From an uncultured Bacteroidales bacterium (GTDB lineage: Bacteria; Bacteroidota; Bacteroidia; Bacteroidales; P3): a stretch of 64,000 nucleotides of DNA. Shown one piece after another: positions 26,272 through 34,691 of the stretch. The stretch is from the NCBI GenBank assembly GCA_900316055.1, contig ONBK01000007.1, positions 1 to 64,000 on the forward strand. The letters are read 5' to 3'. The notes below the pieces were generated by a model, which saw only the letters and a list, made by a program, of their open reading frames with translations, was not told the DNA's origin and made no database searches. Both the position numbers and the translations under genes were made by a program. How positions within the stretch are numbered: position 1 is the stretch's first letter; every line of letters starts with the position of its first letter.

Positions 26272-27249
26272 ATGAAGAGTGGACGGCGTCATAGTACGTT
26301 GACCTTTTTGATTATATTGGTGCTTACAGCATTAGTATGGTCGGCTGTGGCAATGTCTGAAGTCCGCGAGTTTCCCATACGGGTGAAGGTCGAGATGACG
26401 GGTATAGATCGAAGCCGTTTTGCGGTGGTCGAGGCCGACTCGATGGTGACCCTTCAGGTGGAGTCTTCGGGTTTTAGGGCATTTGTATACAGCTTGAAAG
26501 GAAAGACTCTGACGCTGAAACTCGACATCAATGAAGAAAGTGTGCGACGCTATTCCCGACAAGGGGAACAGGGTTACTTGCTCTGTAGGGCTGTGTCGGT
26601 GAATGACTTAGGCGATAAACTGGCGAATGCGCTCTTGGAGATGGACATGCGTCAGGTGGGCAGCGCGAAAGACTCGCTCCGCATCGTGCTGTCGGAACGC
26701 AAGAGCAAGGTGCTCCGGGTGGATATCAGCGATGTGAACATCTCTTTTGCCGAAGGCTACGGCCTCTATGGCGAGCCCACGGTGTCGCCCAAGGAAGTGA
26801 CGCTCTATGGGGATGAGGAGGTGCTGTCGAAAATCGAGAAGGTATCTGTCAAAAAGATGAACATCAACGGACTGATGCGAAGTGGACGTTTCGGATTGAC
26901 GCTTGATACCTCGTGGAGCAGGCATGATGTGTATGCCTCTACCGACAAAGTCACCCTCACGGTGCCTGTGGAGCAGTATGTGGAGCGCGTTTATTCCATT
27001 CCCATTGTGGTGACGGGACAGGATAGTGCGGTGCGGTTGAACCTCTATCCCGACAATGTTTCGTTGCGTGTATGGGTACCGAAGCGCGACATAGCGAAAG
27101 TGACGGCAGAGCAATTCTCTGCGGTTGCCGACTATCGCGATGTGGCTTCGCACCTCAATTCTCTCAAGGTGCGTCTGAGTCGTTTCCCGCAAAGGGTGCG
27201 TATTCACAGCCTTACCCCTGAAGAGGTGAAGTATGTGGTGATCAAGTAG
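26272..27249 (+). CDS. YbbR-like domain protein
   Basis: This 325-residue protein has one N-terminal membrane helix (LTFLIILVLTALVWSAVAMS), which anchors it facing the periplasm, and two or three YbbR-like beta domains, with family phrases FAEGYGLYGEPTVSPKEVTLYGDEEVLSKIEKV and YPDNVSLRVWVPKRDIA. In Firmicutes, YbbR (CdaR) regulates the diadenylate cyclase CdaA; no such partner gene is seen here, so that role is not implied. I chose the ATG at 26272. The stop is 5 bp before coaE. Confidence 0.88.
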   Translation: MKSGRRHSTLTFLIILVLTALVWSAVAMSEVREFPIRVKVEMTGIDRSRFAVVEADSMVTLQVESSGFRAFVYSLKGKTLTLKLDINEESVRRYSRQGEQGYLLCRAVSVNDLGDKLANALLEMDMRQVGSAKDSLRIVLSERKSKVLRVDISDVNISFAEGYGLYGEPTVSPKEVTLYGDEEVLSKIEKVSVKKMNINGLMRSGRFGLTLDTSWSRHDVYASTDKVTLTVPVEQYVERVYSIPIVVTGQDSAVRLNLYPDNVSLRVWVPKRDIAKVTAEQFSAVADYRDVASHLNSLKVRLSRFPQRVRIHSLTPEEVKYVVIK

Positions 27250-27254
27250 GTGCT

Positions 27255-27842
27255 ATGAAGAGAATTGGCATCACGGGCGGCATGGGATGTGGGAAGACCA
27301 CAGTGGTGACGGAGTTCGAGCGATTGGGAGTTCCTGCTTTTGTCGCGGACAAAGTGGGGGGGGCGTATTACAATGATGCTTCTTTTCTCGCCGAAGTGCA
27401 TAACGCGCTGGGCGACGGAGTTCTCGATGCAGAGGGTCGGGTGGACAAAAAGCGTATCGCTGCGATAGTCTTCTCTGACAAGGAGGCACTGGCGAAATTG
27501 AATGCGCTGGTGCATCCGAGGGTAATGGTCGACTTCGATGCTTTCTGCAGGCAGCATGCCGACAAAACCTATGTGCTCTTCGAAAGCGCCATCCTGTATG
27601 ACTACGGGTTGGAGCGTTATATGGACAAGGTCATCTGTGTCTATCTTTCGCTTGACGAGCGTTTGGCTCGCTTGAGGGAGCGCGACCATGCTGGCGACAA
27701 TGTTCTGCTGGCGCGCATACACAACCAATTGCCCGCCGAGGAGATGATGCGACGAGCCGACTACGTGATACTGAATTACGAGGGGAATCCGAGAAGGCGG
27801 CAGGTGGAGTACTTGGATAAAGAATTAAGAATTAAGAATTAA
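27255..27842 (+). CDS. coaE: Dephospho-CoA kinase
   Basis: This enzyme performs the last step of coenzyme A synthesis, phosphorylating the 3'-hydroxyl of dephospho-CoA. Seen in 195 residues: P-loop GITGGMGCGKTT (5-16), the CoA-site region VVVxDK-like FVADKVGG, LNALVHPRV, LFESAILYDYG (the ES(A/P)LL(F/Y) motif) and LARLRERD. It lies 5 bp after ybbR and 5 bp before the GH3 fusion gene. The last residues (LRIKN) are encoded by an ATTAAGA heptamer run (27825-27843). Confidence 0.95.
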   Translation: MKRIGITGGMGCGKTTVVTEFERLGVPAFVADKVGGAYYNDASFLAEVHNALGDGVLDAEGRVDKKRIAAIVFSDKEALAKLNALVHPRVMVDFDAFCRQHADKTYVLFESAILYDYGLERYMDKVICVYLSLDERLARLRERDHAGDNVLLARIHNQLPAEEMMRRADYVILNYEGNPRRRQVEYLDKELRIKN

Positions 27843-27843
27843 G
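27825..27843. repeat. AATTAAG heptamer run at the coaE 3' end
   Basis: AATTAAG occurs three times in 7-bp register and supplies the last codons and stop of coaE. Confidence 0.6.
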
Positions 27844-27847
27844 GATT

Positions 27848-30106
27848 ATGAGATTGTTTCGAGCTATTTTTTGCGTCAGCATAATTTTCAACTTTCAATT
27901 TTCAATTTTCAATTCTGCTACCGCCCAGGGGGCTTCCCGTTGGGTGGATTCTGTGATGAACACCCTCTCGCTCGAGGAGCGTATTGCGCAACTGATGGTG
28001 GTGCGTGTACCGTTGGATATGACCGACAGTCAGGTTGCTGAGTTCTCGAAGACGATGAGCGACTATAAGGTGGGCGGAGTCTGTTTCTTTGTCGGTACCG
28101 CCGACAGGCAGGCCTCGATGACACGCCGTTTCCAGCGCGATGCCAAGGTGCCGTTGCTCGTCTGCATCGACGGCGAATGGGGATTGGGGATGCGCCTAAA
28201 AGATATGTATAGTTTCCCGCGCAATGCCAAGTTCGGATTGCTCGAACCCTATGCCGACAGTATCGTATATTACATGGGTGCGGAGATTGGTCGTCAGTGC
28301 CGCATGATGGGTATTCATATCAACTTCGCCCCGGTGGTTGATATCAACTCCAATCCTAAAAACCCTGTGATTGGCACCCGCTCTTTTGGTATTGACCGCG
28401 AGCGCGTCAGTCAACTGGGCATCATGTACGCCCTCGGTCAGCAGAGCCAAGGGGTAATGGCTGTAGCTAAACATTTCCCGGGACACGGAGATACCGACAA
28501 AGACAGCCACCTCGAGCTGCCCGTCATCAATCACACACGTGAGTATATTGACAGCATTGACACCTACCCCTTTAAGCAGCTTATTAAAGCCGGTGTGGGA
28601 GGCGTGATGGTGGCGCACCTGCAGGTGAATGAGATTGATAAGAGCCGACCTTCGTCGCTCAGCCGTGTTATTATCACCGATCTGTTGAAGAAGAACCTAG
28701 GCTTTGACGGGCTGATATTCACCGACGGCATCGATATGAAGGGTATTACCAACACCTATAGTGATGGTCAGGCCGAATTGGAAGCCGTTCGTGCCGGCAA
28801 CGATATCATCTTGCTGCCGCCCGATGTGCCGCAGTCGATACAGACCATCAAGGAGGCTGCCGAGAAAGACGATGTTCTTCGCAAACAAATTGACTACCAT
28901 TGCCGTCGCGTGCTCAAAGCCAAATACGACCTTGTGTTGCCGCATTTGAAAGAGAAAATCGAGGTTCCCGGAGACGACCGTCGTGCCGCCTGCGACGAGA
29001 TTGTGGCAGAACTGGACCTCCATCTTGACCAGCGCATCGACTCGGTGGTGAACAACGCCATCGCCGCAAAGGCGATGCCGGGATGTCAGATTGTGGTGCT
29101 CCATAAAGGGAGGAAAATACTCGACAAAACTTATGGCCATCTGACCTACGACAAGAAAGCCGATACGGTGACCCGCCAGACGCTCTACGACCTTGCTTCG
29201 GTCACTAAAGTCTGTGCCACCACGTTGGCAGTGATGAAACTGGTGGATATCGGGAAACTGCATATCGACGACCGCTTGAGCAAGTACCTGCCTTATCTAA
29301 AAGGAACCGACAAAGAACACATCACCATCAAGCAAGCCATGAGTCATTGTGCCCGTCTGAAGTCGTTCGACGCCTACTGGCAGAAAACCTCCGGTTATGA
29401 TGAAATCCTTAGTCTTGTGACCGCTACACCGCTGCTTAAGAAAGAAGGTTATGTCTACAGCGATTTGGGATTTATGCTGCTGAGCGATGTGGTAAGAAGG
29501 GTGAGTGGTAAGACCCTCGACCGTTTTGTAGAAGAGCATTTCTACCATCCGATGGGACTCATCCATACAGTATTCAACCCCATTGCAATGTTGGGCCCCA
29601 TGCATGCGCGTCTTATTGCACCCACAGAGGTGGATAGCATTCGAGGCCTTATCCAGGCTACTGTTCACGATCCCAATGCTTTCGCAATGGGAGGCGTGAG
29701 TGGTCATGCGGGACTCTTCTCCAACGCCGACCAGGTCTCGGCACTGATGCAGATGTTGCTCGATGGAGGTGTCTACAAGGGTCACCGTTATTTGAAACAG
29801 AAGACCGTTGAGACCTTTACTAGTCGCCATTATGCCAAACAGAATAACCGTCGCGCTTTGGGATTCGACAAGCAACTCTTCAATCCCTCCAGTAGCGCAC
29901 AGGTTTGTCCCGAAGCCTCGCAGTCCTCCTTTGGTCACACGGGTTTTACGGGCACTATGGTCTGGGTCGACCCCGAATATGACCTTGTTTTTGTCTTCCT
30001 CTCCAACCGCGTACATCCTTCGGCAACCCCCAACCTGCTGGCCAGAATGAATGTCCGCACCGATATTCAATCTATCATCTACAGTTACTTTATCCCCAAG
30101 AAATAA
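27848..30106 (+). CDS. Fusion of GH3 beta-N-acetylhexosaminidase and serine beta-lactamase-like domain
   Basis: The exported protein of 752 residues has two parts. Residues about 30-365 are a GH3/NagZ-like domain with the signature AVAKHFPGHGDTDKDSH (about 205-221) carrying the catalytic His/Asp loop, and the nucleophile Asp293 in FTDGIDMKG; it would release GlcNAc from muropeptides or chitin-like chains. Residues about 390-750 are a class C beta-lactamase/PBP-like domain with Ser451-V-T-Lys454, YSDLGFMLLSD as the Tyr motif, and HTGFTG in place of KTG; probably a peptidase, esterase or amidase. Related Bacteroidales fusions I remember are near 1000 residues with a GH3 C-terminal domain between; that is absent here. 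The signal peptide contains a TTTTCAA heptamer array. Confidence 0.88.
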   Translation: MRLFRAIFCVSIIFNFQFSIFNSATAQGASRWVDSVMNTLSLEERIAQLMVVRVPLDMTDSQVAEFSKTMSDYKVGGVCFFVGTADRQASMTRRFQRDAKVPLLVCIDGEWGLGMRLKDMYSFPRNAKFGLLEPYADSIVYYMGAEIGRQCRMMGIHINFAPVVDINSNPKNPVIGTRSFGIDRERVSQLGIMYALGQQSQGVMAVAKHFPGHGDTDKDSHLELPVINHTREYIDSIDTYPFKQLIKAGVGGVMVAHLQVNEIDKSRPSSLSRVIITDLLKKNLGFDGLIFTDGIDMKGITNTYSDGQAELEAVRAGNDIILLPPDVPQSIQTIKEAAEKDDVLRKQIDYHCRRVLKAKYDLVLPHLKEKIEVPGDDRRAACDEIVAELDLHLDQRIDSVVNNAIAAKAMPGCQIVVLHKGRKILDKTYGHLTYDKKADTVTRQTLYDLASVTKVCATTLAVMKLVDIGKLHIDDRLSKYLPYLKGTDKEHITIKQAMSHCARLKSFDAYWQKTSGYDEILSLVTATPLLKKEGYVYSDLGFMLLSDVVRRVSGKTLDRFVEEHFYHPMGLIHTVFNPIAMLGPMHARLIAPTEVDSIRGLIQATVHDPNAFAMGGVSGHAGLFSNADQVSALMQMLLDGGVYKGHRYLKQKTVETFTSRHYAKQNNRRALGFDKQLFNPSSSAQVCPEASQSSFGHTGFTGTMVWVDPEYDLVFVFLSNRVHPSATPNLLARMNVRTDIQSIIYSYFIPKK
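27885..27919. repeat. TTTTCAA heptamer array in the GH3 fusion signal peptide
   Basis: TTTTCAA, CTTTCAA, TTTTCAA, TTTTCAA and TTCTGCT run in exact register and encode IFNFQFSIFNSA, the core of the signal peptide. Confidence 0.85.
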
Positions 30107-30150
30107 CCGTCAACTTCTTTAATCTTTAACCTTAAAACGTATACTGTTAC

Positions 30151-30930
30151 ATGGGCTTTGCTAAATGGATATTTGCAGGATTGGGATGGGCAGTGGGTGG
30201 TCCCATCGGAGCTTTGCTAGGGTTCTTTCTCGGTAGTTCGTTCGACACCTCGTCGACATTTGTCGGTGATGGCTCCACGCATCATGGTCCTTATCGCAAT
30301 ACCGGTACCCAAGCTGATATCAACGCCGCTTTGATGGTGCTTATCGCTGCCGTAATGAAGGCCGACGGGCAGGTGAAGAAAAGTGAACTCAACTATGTGA
30401 AAGCCTTCCTTCTGCAAAACTACGGAGAAGAGCGCGGGAAAGAGATGCTCAAGGTGTTGCAGCAGATGGTGCAGCAGGATATCCCCATCAACCAGGTGTG
30501 TGTGCAAATCAAGGTCAATACCGACTATAACACGCGCTACCACATGGTGGATTTCCTTTTCGGATTGGGGCGTGCCGACGGCTCGTTTGACCAGACAGAA
30601 CTCAATATGCTGCGCCTCATTGCCCAGTATCTGGGTATTTCGCAAAGCGACTATATTTCTATCTATGAGCGTCATGTAGGTGGCAGCTACTCAGGCAATC
30701 AGGCATTCAGGCAATCAAGCAATCAGAAAGATCCCTACAAGGTTCTCGGCACCACCAAAGACGCTACCGACGACGAGGTGAAAAAAGCCTACCGCAAGAT
30801 GGCCATGAAGTACCATCCCGACCGTGTGGCCGGCATGAGCGAAGAAATGCAACGCAATGCAGCCGAGCAGATGAAGGGAATTAACGAGGCTTACGAGCAG
30901 ATTAAACTCCTGCGGCCTAATCTAAAATAA
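30151..30930 (+). CDS. TerB-like/DnaJ-domain protein (DjlA-like co-chaperone)
   Basis: The 259-residue protein starts with a hydrophobic Gly-rich segment ([19 protein letters not shown]) that probably anchors it in the inner membrane. A TerB-like helical domain follows, about residues 48-170 ([27 protein letters not shown]), and a C-terminal J domain, about 192-255, with His222-Pro-Asp224 in [10 protein letters not shown], which would stimulate a DnaK-type Hsp70. This order is that of DjlA. The linker between the two domains (about residues 181-193, [12 protein letters not shown]) is made of octamer units. Its stop codon abuts the stop of the convergent phosphorylase gene with no bases between. 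Confidence 0.9.
   Translation: MGFAKWIFAGLGWAVGGPIGALLGFFLGSSFDTSSTFVGDGSTHHGPYRNTGTQADINAALMVLIAAVMKADGQVKKSELNYVKAFLLQNYGEERGKEMLKVLQQMVQQDIPINQVCVQIKVNTDYNTRYHMVDFLFGLGRADGSFDQTELNMLRLIAQYLGISQSDYISIYERHVGGSYSGNQAFRQSSNQKDPYKVLGTTKDATDDEVKKAYRKMAMKYHPDRVAGMSEEMQRNAAEQMKGINEAYEQIKLLRPNLK
30691..30730. repeat. Octamer array (TCAGGCAA/TCAAGCAA) in the DnaJ gene linker
   Basis: Units TCAGGCAA, TCAGGCAT, TCAGGCAA, TCAAGCAA and TCAGAAAG run in exact 8-bp register, in frame, in the linker between the TerB-like and J domains. It looks like one arm of the octamer elements in leuS and before pgk. Confidence 0.75.
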
Positions 30931-31755
30931 TCAAGCCAGCCTTTCCACCACGGTGCCGACAAGTTCGCGCATCTGGGGGTGGTAGTCGTTGAGAAAGGTC
31001 CCTTTGGGTCGGTTGGCGATAATTAGGCACACTGTAAGCGCTTCGTGACCCATGAGGTGGCTGAAGCCGAAGATGGCCGAAGTCTCCATCTCGAGGTTGG
31101 TCACAAGAGTGTTGTCGTAGGAGAACGAAGCCAGTTTTTCGTTGAGATTGTCGATGGAGGGATGCAGGCGCACGGTGCGTCCCTGTGGACCATAGAATCC
31201 GGGAGCGGTGGCGGTGATGCCGAGATGCATATCGGAGGCAATCTTGTCTAATAGCACCTCACTGCCTTTGACGCAGTAGGGGAGGGCCACACGGTGATTG
31301 AGGCCCATGTGTACCATGAAGCGTTGGTCCATCTCAGGAAGTGGAAAATCCCATTCGCGATAGTAGTTCATCAAACCGTCGAGACCTATGGCGTAGCGCG
31401 AAGCTACATGACTTCCGCAATCAATCTCCTCCTGCAGCGAACCGGAAGTGCCGATGCGAACCAGTTGCAGATGTCTGGAGTCTGCAGCAGCATCGAGTTC
31501 CGTCATAACGATGTCGATGTTGTCGCAACCCATACCGGTGGAGAGGGCCGTCATGCGGCTACCGTGATAGGTGCCGGTGAGCGCGTGGAGTTCGCGGTTC
31601 TGTGATTCGAACTCTATGTTGTCGAAGATTTCTTTGAACATATTGACCCTTTCGGGGTCACCAACAAGCAGCACCTTGTCGGCCAAGGTGCTGCTCGTGA
31701 GTCTGATGTGGTAGAGGCTTCCGTCGGGAGCCAGTGGCAATTCAGAGGGTTTCAT
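30931..31755 (-). CDS. udp: Nucleoside phosphorylase, uridine phosphorylase-like
   Basis: This enzyme of the NP-I family cleaves a nucleoside with phosphate to base and ribose-1-phosphate. Seen in 274 residues: VLLVGDPERV (phosphate site), YHGSRMTALSTGMGCDNIDIVMTEL, LVRIGTSGSLQ, and NLEMETSAIFGFSHLMGHEALT with the ribose-binding MET-type motif. The segment ATAPGFYGPQGR is typical of uridine-phosphorylase-like members; the exact base preference is inferred. It is preceded by 12 bp by a secreted protein gene on the same strand. Confidence 0.9.
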   Translation of the reverse strand: MKPSELPLAPDGSLYHIRLTSSTLADKVLLVGDPERVNMFKEIFDNIEFESQNRELHALTGTYHGSRMTALSTGMGCDNIDIVMTELDAAADSRHLQLVRIGTSGSLQEEIDCGSHVASRYAIGLDGLMNYYREWDFPLPEMDQRFMVHMGLNHRVALPYCVKGSEVLLDKIASDMHLGITATAPGFYGPQGRTVRLHPSIDNLNEKLASFSYDNTLVTNLEMETSAIFGFSHLMGHEALTVCLIIANRPKGTFLNDYHPQMRELVGTVVERLA

Positions 31756-31767
31756 CTTTTTTTGTTT

Positions 31768-32865
31768 TTATCTGGTGCCGCGGGTACCCGAAGTGCGGGT
31801 GCCAGTAGTGCTGCGGGTAGATGTCGTGGAACTACGGGTTGTCGGAGTGGTTGTGGCGCTGCGCTCAGAGCTGCGGGTCGTTGTTGAGGAGCTGCGGGAC
31901 GTCGGAGTGGTGGGGGCGGTGGTAGTGCTGCGCTCAGAGGAGCGGGTCGTCGGGGTGGTTGTGGTGCCGCGTTCGGAGGAGCGGGGCTCTACAGTCGAGC
32001 GGGTGGGGGTGGTGCTGCGGGTGGTAGTGGTGGATGTTCCACGAGTTTCGGTAGTTCCGCGAGTTTCGCTGGTGCTACGGGTTTCGGACGTTCCGCGAGT
32101 GGTGGTGCCTCGGGTCTCAGTGGTGCTGCGTGAGGCGGGGGTTCCGGTGCTGGTGCCGCCGCGCGAACCTCCGACGGAGCGGTTTGTGGAGGAGGAGCTG
32201 CTGCTCGTATGGCTACTTCTCACTTGTGTGCCCGTAGAGGGGTTGTGGTCTCGGGTCATCTCGGCGGTGTTGATTGTCGGTTTGCTGCTGCCGGGGGTCC
32301 AAGTGCCAGTGGGCATGGGGGCCGAAGTGCTGGGGTGACGCATGTAGTAGTAGGGCAGGGGAGGCGGAGGCATACCGGGACCGTAGGTGTAGGCAGGGGG
32401 CATCCAACCATGACGGTGTATGTCGTAGTGGTAGGTGCGACTGTATCCGTGCCTGTGTACCACGCGGGTGTAGGGGCTATAGGGTGGGATGTACCAGGTC
32501 AGCGAATGTCTGCGCACATCGACCCTGAACCGCAGGTATTGGGCTGCGTTGTACATGTGTCCTGCGCTGTACAGCCAGACGCCTTCCAAATCGAGTGGCA
32601 TATAGATTTCGTCGCCGGTGTAGGCATCGTAGCCGTAGACCCAGAGCTCGTAGTAGGAGGAGTTGACTCGCTCCATCCATACCTCGTTGATAAGCACGTA
32701 GGTAGGCAGCTCATACTCGTAGCCGAAGTAAATCATCATCTCGTTCTGAGCGTTGAGGTAACTGACCGTTCTGGCGGCTTGGCTGTAGGTGAAGTAGTGG
32801 ATTGACCTAGCGGAAACTTCGAGGCTCAGGAGAGCCAGTGCTACTAAGATTGCGATGCGTTTCAT
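31768..32865 (-). CDS. Secreted protein with long Ser/Thr/Arg low-complexity tail
   Basis: I do not recognise a named family. The 365-residue protein has a signal peptide (MKRIAILVALALLSLEVSA). A folded-looking N-terminal region rich in Tyr and other aromatics follows (about residues 20-165), then a Pro/Tyr/His stretch, and from about residue 180 to the end a tail of almost only Thr, Ser, Arg, Gly and Pro with repeats such as RSSERSTT and TTTRSSERS. The basic, hydroxyl-rich tail could be O-glycosylated (Bacteroidetes glycosylate D-(S/T)-hydrophobic sites, which are not evident here) or bind a polyanion. The tail comes from imperfect repeats rich in GC, so strain length variation is likely. 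Confidence 0.7.
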   Translation of the reverse strand: MKRIAILVALALLSLEVSARSIHYFTYSQAARTVSYLNAQNEMMIYFGYEYELPTYVLINEVWMERVNSSYYELWVYGYDAYTGDEIYMPLDLEGVWLYSAGHMYNAAQYLRFRVDVRRHSLTWYIPPYSPYTRVVHRHGYSRTYHYDIHRHGWMPPAYTYGPGMPPPPLPYYYMRHPSTSAPMPTGTWTPGSSKPTINTAEMTRDHNPSTGTQVRSSHTSSSSSSTNRSVGGSRGGTSTGTPASRSTTETRGTTTRGTSETRSTSETRGTTETRGTSTTTTRSTTPTRSTVEPRSSERGTTTTPTTRSSERSTTTAPTTPTSRSSSTTTRSSERSATTTPTTRSSTTSTRSTTGTRTSGTRGTR

Positions 32866-32868
32866 GGC

Positions 32869-33064
32869 GTTTAAAGTTTAAGGTTTGACGTTTCTTTTTT
32901 ATTGGGACCCCTAATTTCTTAGTTTTTAATTCTTAATTCTTGATTCACTCTTGGTTTCTTTCACTTTTTTAGTACTGCAAAAGTACGAAAACTTTCATAA
33001 CTGGCAAAAAAACATTGACTTTCCTTAAACTTTAACCCCTAACACTTAAACTTTAGTTGTTAAT
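32869..33064. repeat. Heptamer arrays flanking a promoter region
   Basis: Three groups are seen: GTTTAAA, GTTTAAG, GTTTGAC, GTTTCTT (32869-32896); ATTCTTA-type units (32915-32949); and CCTTAAA, CTTTAAC, CCCTAAC, ACTTAAA, CTTTAGT (33023-33057). The first and third are of opposite sense, so the divergent promoter region sits between inverted arms. Confidence 0.6.
32978..32985 (-). promoter_or_regulatory. Probable -7 box for the Ser/Thr/Arg-tail protein gene
   Basis: The minus strand reads TACTTTTG (TAnnTTTG) about 113 bp before the start codon. The -33 box is unclear. Confidence 0.5.
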
Positions 33065-33121
33065 TATCAGTAGTTTGTAAAAAAATAAGGATTTTTATTT
33101 TTATGTAACATTTTTTTTTAT

Positions 33122-33129
33122 TACTTTTG
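33122..33129 (+). promoter_or_regulatory. Probable -7 box for the OmpA-like gene
   Basis: TACTTTTG matches TAnnTTTG 25 bp before the ATG at 33154. The upstream region is T-rich without a clear TTG box. Confidence 0.5.
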
Positions 33130-33153
33130 CATCGAGAAATATAGTGTTTTTTT

Positions 33154-34620
33154 ATGCATAAAATGAAACATTTTTTGGTCGCTTTTCTCGCTTGTGCCCT
33201 CGTCTTCGGTGCCGTCGATGTGCAGGCACAGACGAAGAAGAAGAAAAAATCTTCGAAGGCAAAGACTGAGAAGACTGACAAGAAGAAAAAGAAAACAGAG
33301 GTACCCGCAGCGCCTGCTTTTGTGGAACTGCCCGCCAATAGCAACGATTGCCTCTTCCCCATCAATCTTGAGATGGATGTCCCCTATGGACCCACCAACG
33401 CTCCCGATGGTGCCGGTCGTATTCAGGAGATTGTTGCCGACAAGGCCCATCCCAATATTTTCGAGCGCGAGCACAACTCTGTGTGGTATAAATTCACCGT
33501 TCCTTACAACGGAGAACTTGAGATTGCTATCTACCAGCAGTCTCCGTGGGACGATTACGATTTCCTCGTCTATAAGAATACCGGCAACTACTTCTCCAAT
33601 CAGGTGATGCTCAACAAGGTGTCTCCTGTGGCCATCAATATGGCCAATATCGATAGTGCCGAAATGTTCAAGACCGTTATGCGGAGCGACAAGGAGAAGG
33701 CAAAGGCCGAAGCCGAAGCCCGCAAAAACGAGCGCAGAGCTGCCACCACGAAGCTGGGCGACGACCTTCCTCCGCTGGATCAGCCTGTGGCCGATTCAAA
33801 ACCCACTATCGGTATGTTCTGTGATGCCACCGACGTGATGCTCACCAAGAAGCAGTCGGGTAAATTCATCAAGTCCATCCCCGTGCGTGCCGGCGAAGAG
33901 TACTACATCGTGCTCGACAACCGCACCGTCAATGGACAAGGACACACCATCAAGGTCTCGGTTCATGTTAACGCTTATGAGCCCATCGTGGTCTTTTATG
34001 ACCGCAAGAGCCGCAAATATGTCGATGTCAACTTGATGATTCTTGAGCGTGGAGGTCAGGGGGGCGAGCGCACCCTCATCAATGATGAGCATTTCCGCGG
34101 TGGACGCATCAAATTCATCCCTGGATACAGTTACCTCCTGTATGCCAAACGCGACGGCTACTTCTCCGTCTATCGTGAGTTCAATTCGCGCACACTGATG
34201 GAGCGCGGTGACACCATTATGAAGTTTGACCTTGAGCGCACCGAGCGCGGTTCTACCTTCCCCATCCATGACCTCGACTTCGAGAGCGGAGAGGCTACCC
34301 TCATCGGCAACTATGACTCCGTGCTGATGGATTATGTGGCGATGTTCCGCAATCATCCCGAGGTGAACTTTCTCGTGAAGGGCTATGTGCAGAGCTATGG
34401 TTTGAATGTAGAAGCAGATATGCTGCTCTCGCTCGACCGTGCTAAGAGTGTGAAGAACTGGTTTATCAAACACGGCATCGATGCCACGCGCATATCCACC
34501 GCCGGCATGACCAAGAACGAAATCAAACGTGCCGCCGCCGCCGCACTCAATGAGAAAGGCGGTGGATTCAGCAGCGTCAAAGTTGAGTTGATTATTACTG
34601 GAAAGGACGGAAAGAATTAA
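33154..34620 (+). CDS. OmpA-family outer-membrane/periplasmic protein
   Basis: The 488-residue protein has a signal peptide (FLVAFLACALVFGAVDVQAQ), a very basic Lys/Ser/Thr stretch (about residues 27-50), beta-rich domains with a pre-peptidase-like look (VWYKFTVPYNGELEIAIYQ and later EEYYIVLDNRTVNGQGHTI), and a C-terminal OmpA-like domain from about 375. The latter has LDFESGEATLIGNYDSVLMDYVAMF, VKGYVQSYG and LSLDRAKSVKNWFIKHGIDATRIS, which would bind peptidoglycan. An ATG 9 bp further in (33163) is an alternative start. It may tether the outer membrane to the wall. It is followed by a weak terminator and the alpha-2-macroglobulin gene. Confidence 0.85.
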   Translation: MHKMKHFLVAFLACALVFGAVDVQAQTKKKKKSSKAKTEKTDKKKKKTEVPAAPAFVELPANSNDCLFPINLEMDVPYGPTNAPDGAGRIQEIVADKAHPNIFEREHNSVWYKFTVPYNGELEIAIYQQSPWDDYDFLVYKNTGNYFSNQVMLNKVSPVAINMANIDSAEMFKTVMRSDKEKAKAEAEARKNERRAATTKLGDDLPPLDQPVADSKPTIGMFCDATDVMLTKKQSGKFIKSIPVRAGEEYYIVLDNRTVNGQGHTIKVSVHVNAYEPIVVFYDRKSRKYVDVNLMILERGGQGGERTLINDEHFRGGRIKFIPGYSYLLYAKRDGYFSVYREFNSRTLMERGDTIMKFDLERTERGSTFPIHDLDFESGEATLIGNYDSVLMDYVAMFRNHPEVNFLVKGYVQSYGLNVEADMLLSLDRAKSVKNWFIKHGIDATRISTAGMTKNEIKRAAAAALNEKGGGFSSVKVELIITGKDGKN

Positions 34621-34651
34621 TATTTAATAATTAAGAATAATGAATTGAAAG
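34618..34651. repeat. Degenerate TTAATAA-type heptamer run after the OmpA-like gene
   Basis: TTAATAT, TTAATAA, TTAAGAA, TAATGAA and TTGAAAG occur in 7-bp steps just after the stop codon. Confidence 0.4.
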
Positions 34652-34655
34652 CCTC

Positions 34656-34680
34656 TACCCCCCGTAGGGGTTTTCTTTTA
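34656..34680 (+). terminator. Possible weak terminator between the OmpA-like and macroglobulin genes
   Basis: ACCCC and GGGGT form a 5-bp stem with a 5-base loop followed by TTTTCTTTT. Short stem, so partial read-through into the next gene is likely. Confidence 0.45.
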
Positions 34681-34691
34681 ATAAAGATATT

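Noticed and set aside
31775..32338. Plus-strand Val/Arg/Glu-rich open frames opposite the Ser/Thr/Arg-tail protein
   Set aside because: They are antisense shadows of the low-complexity tail.
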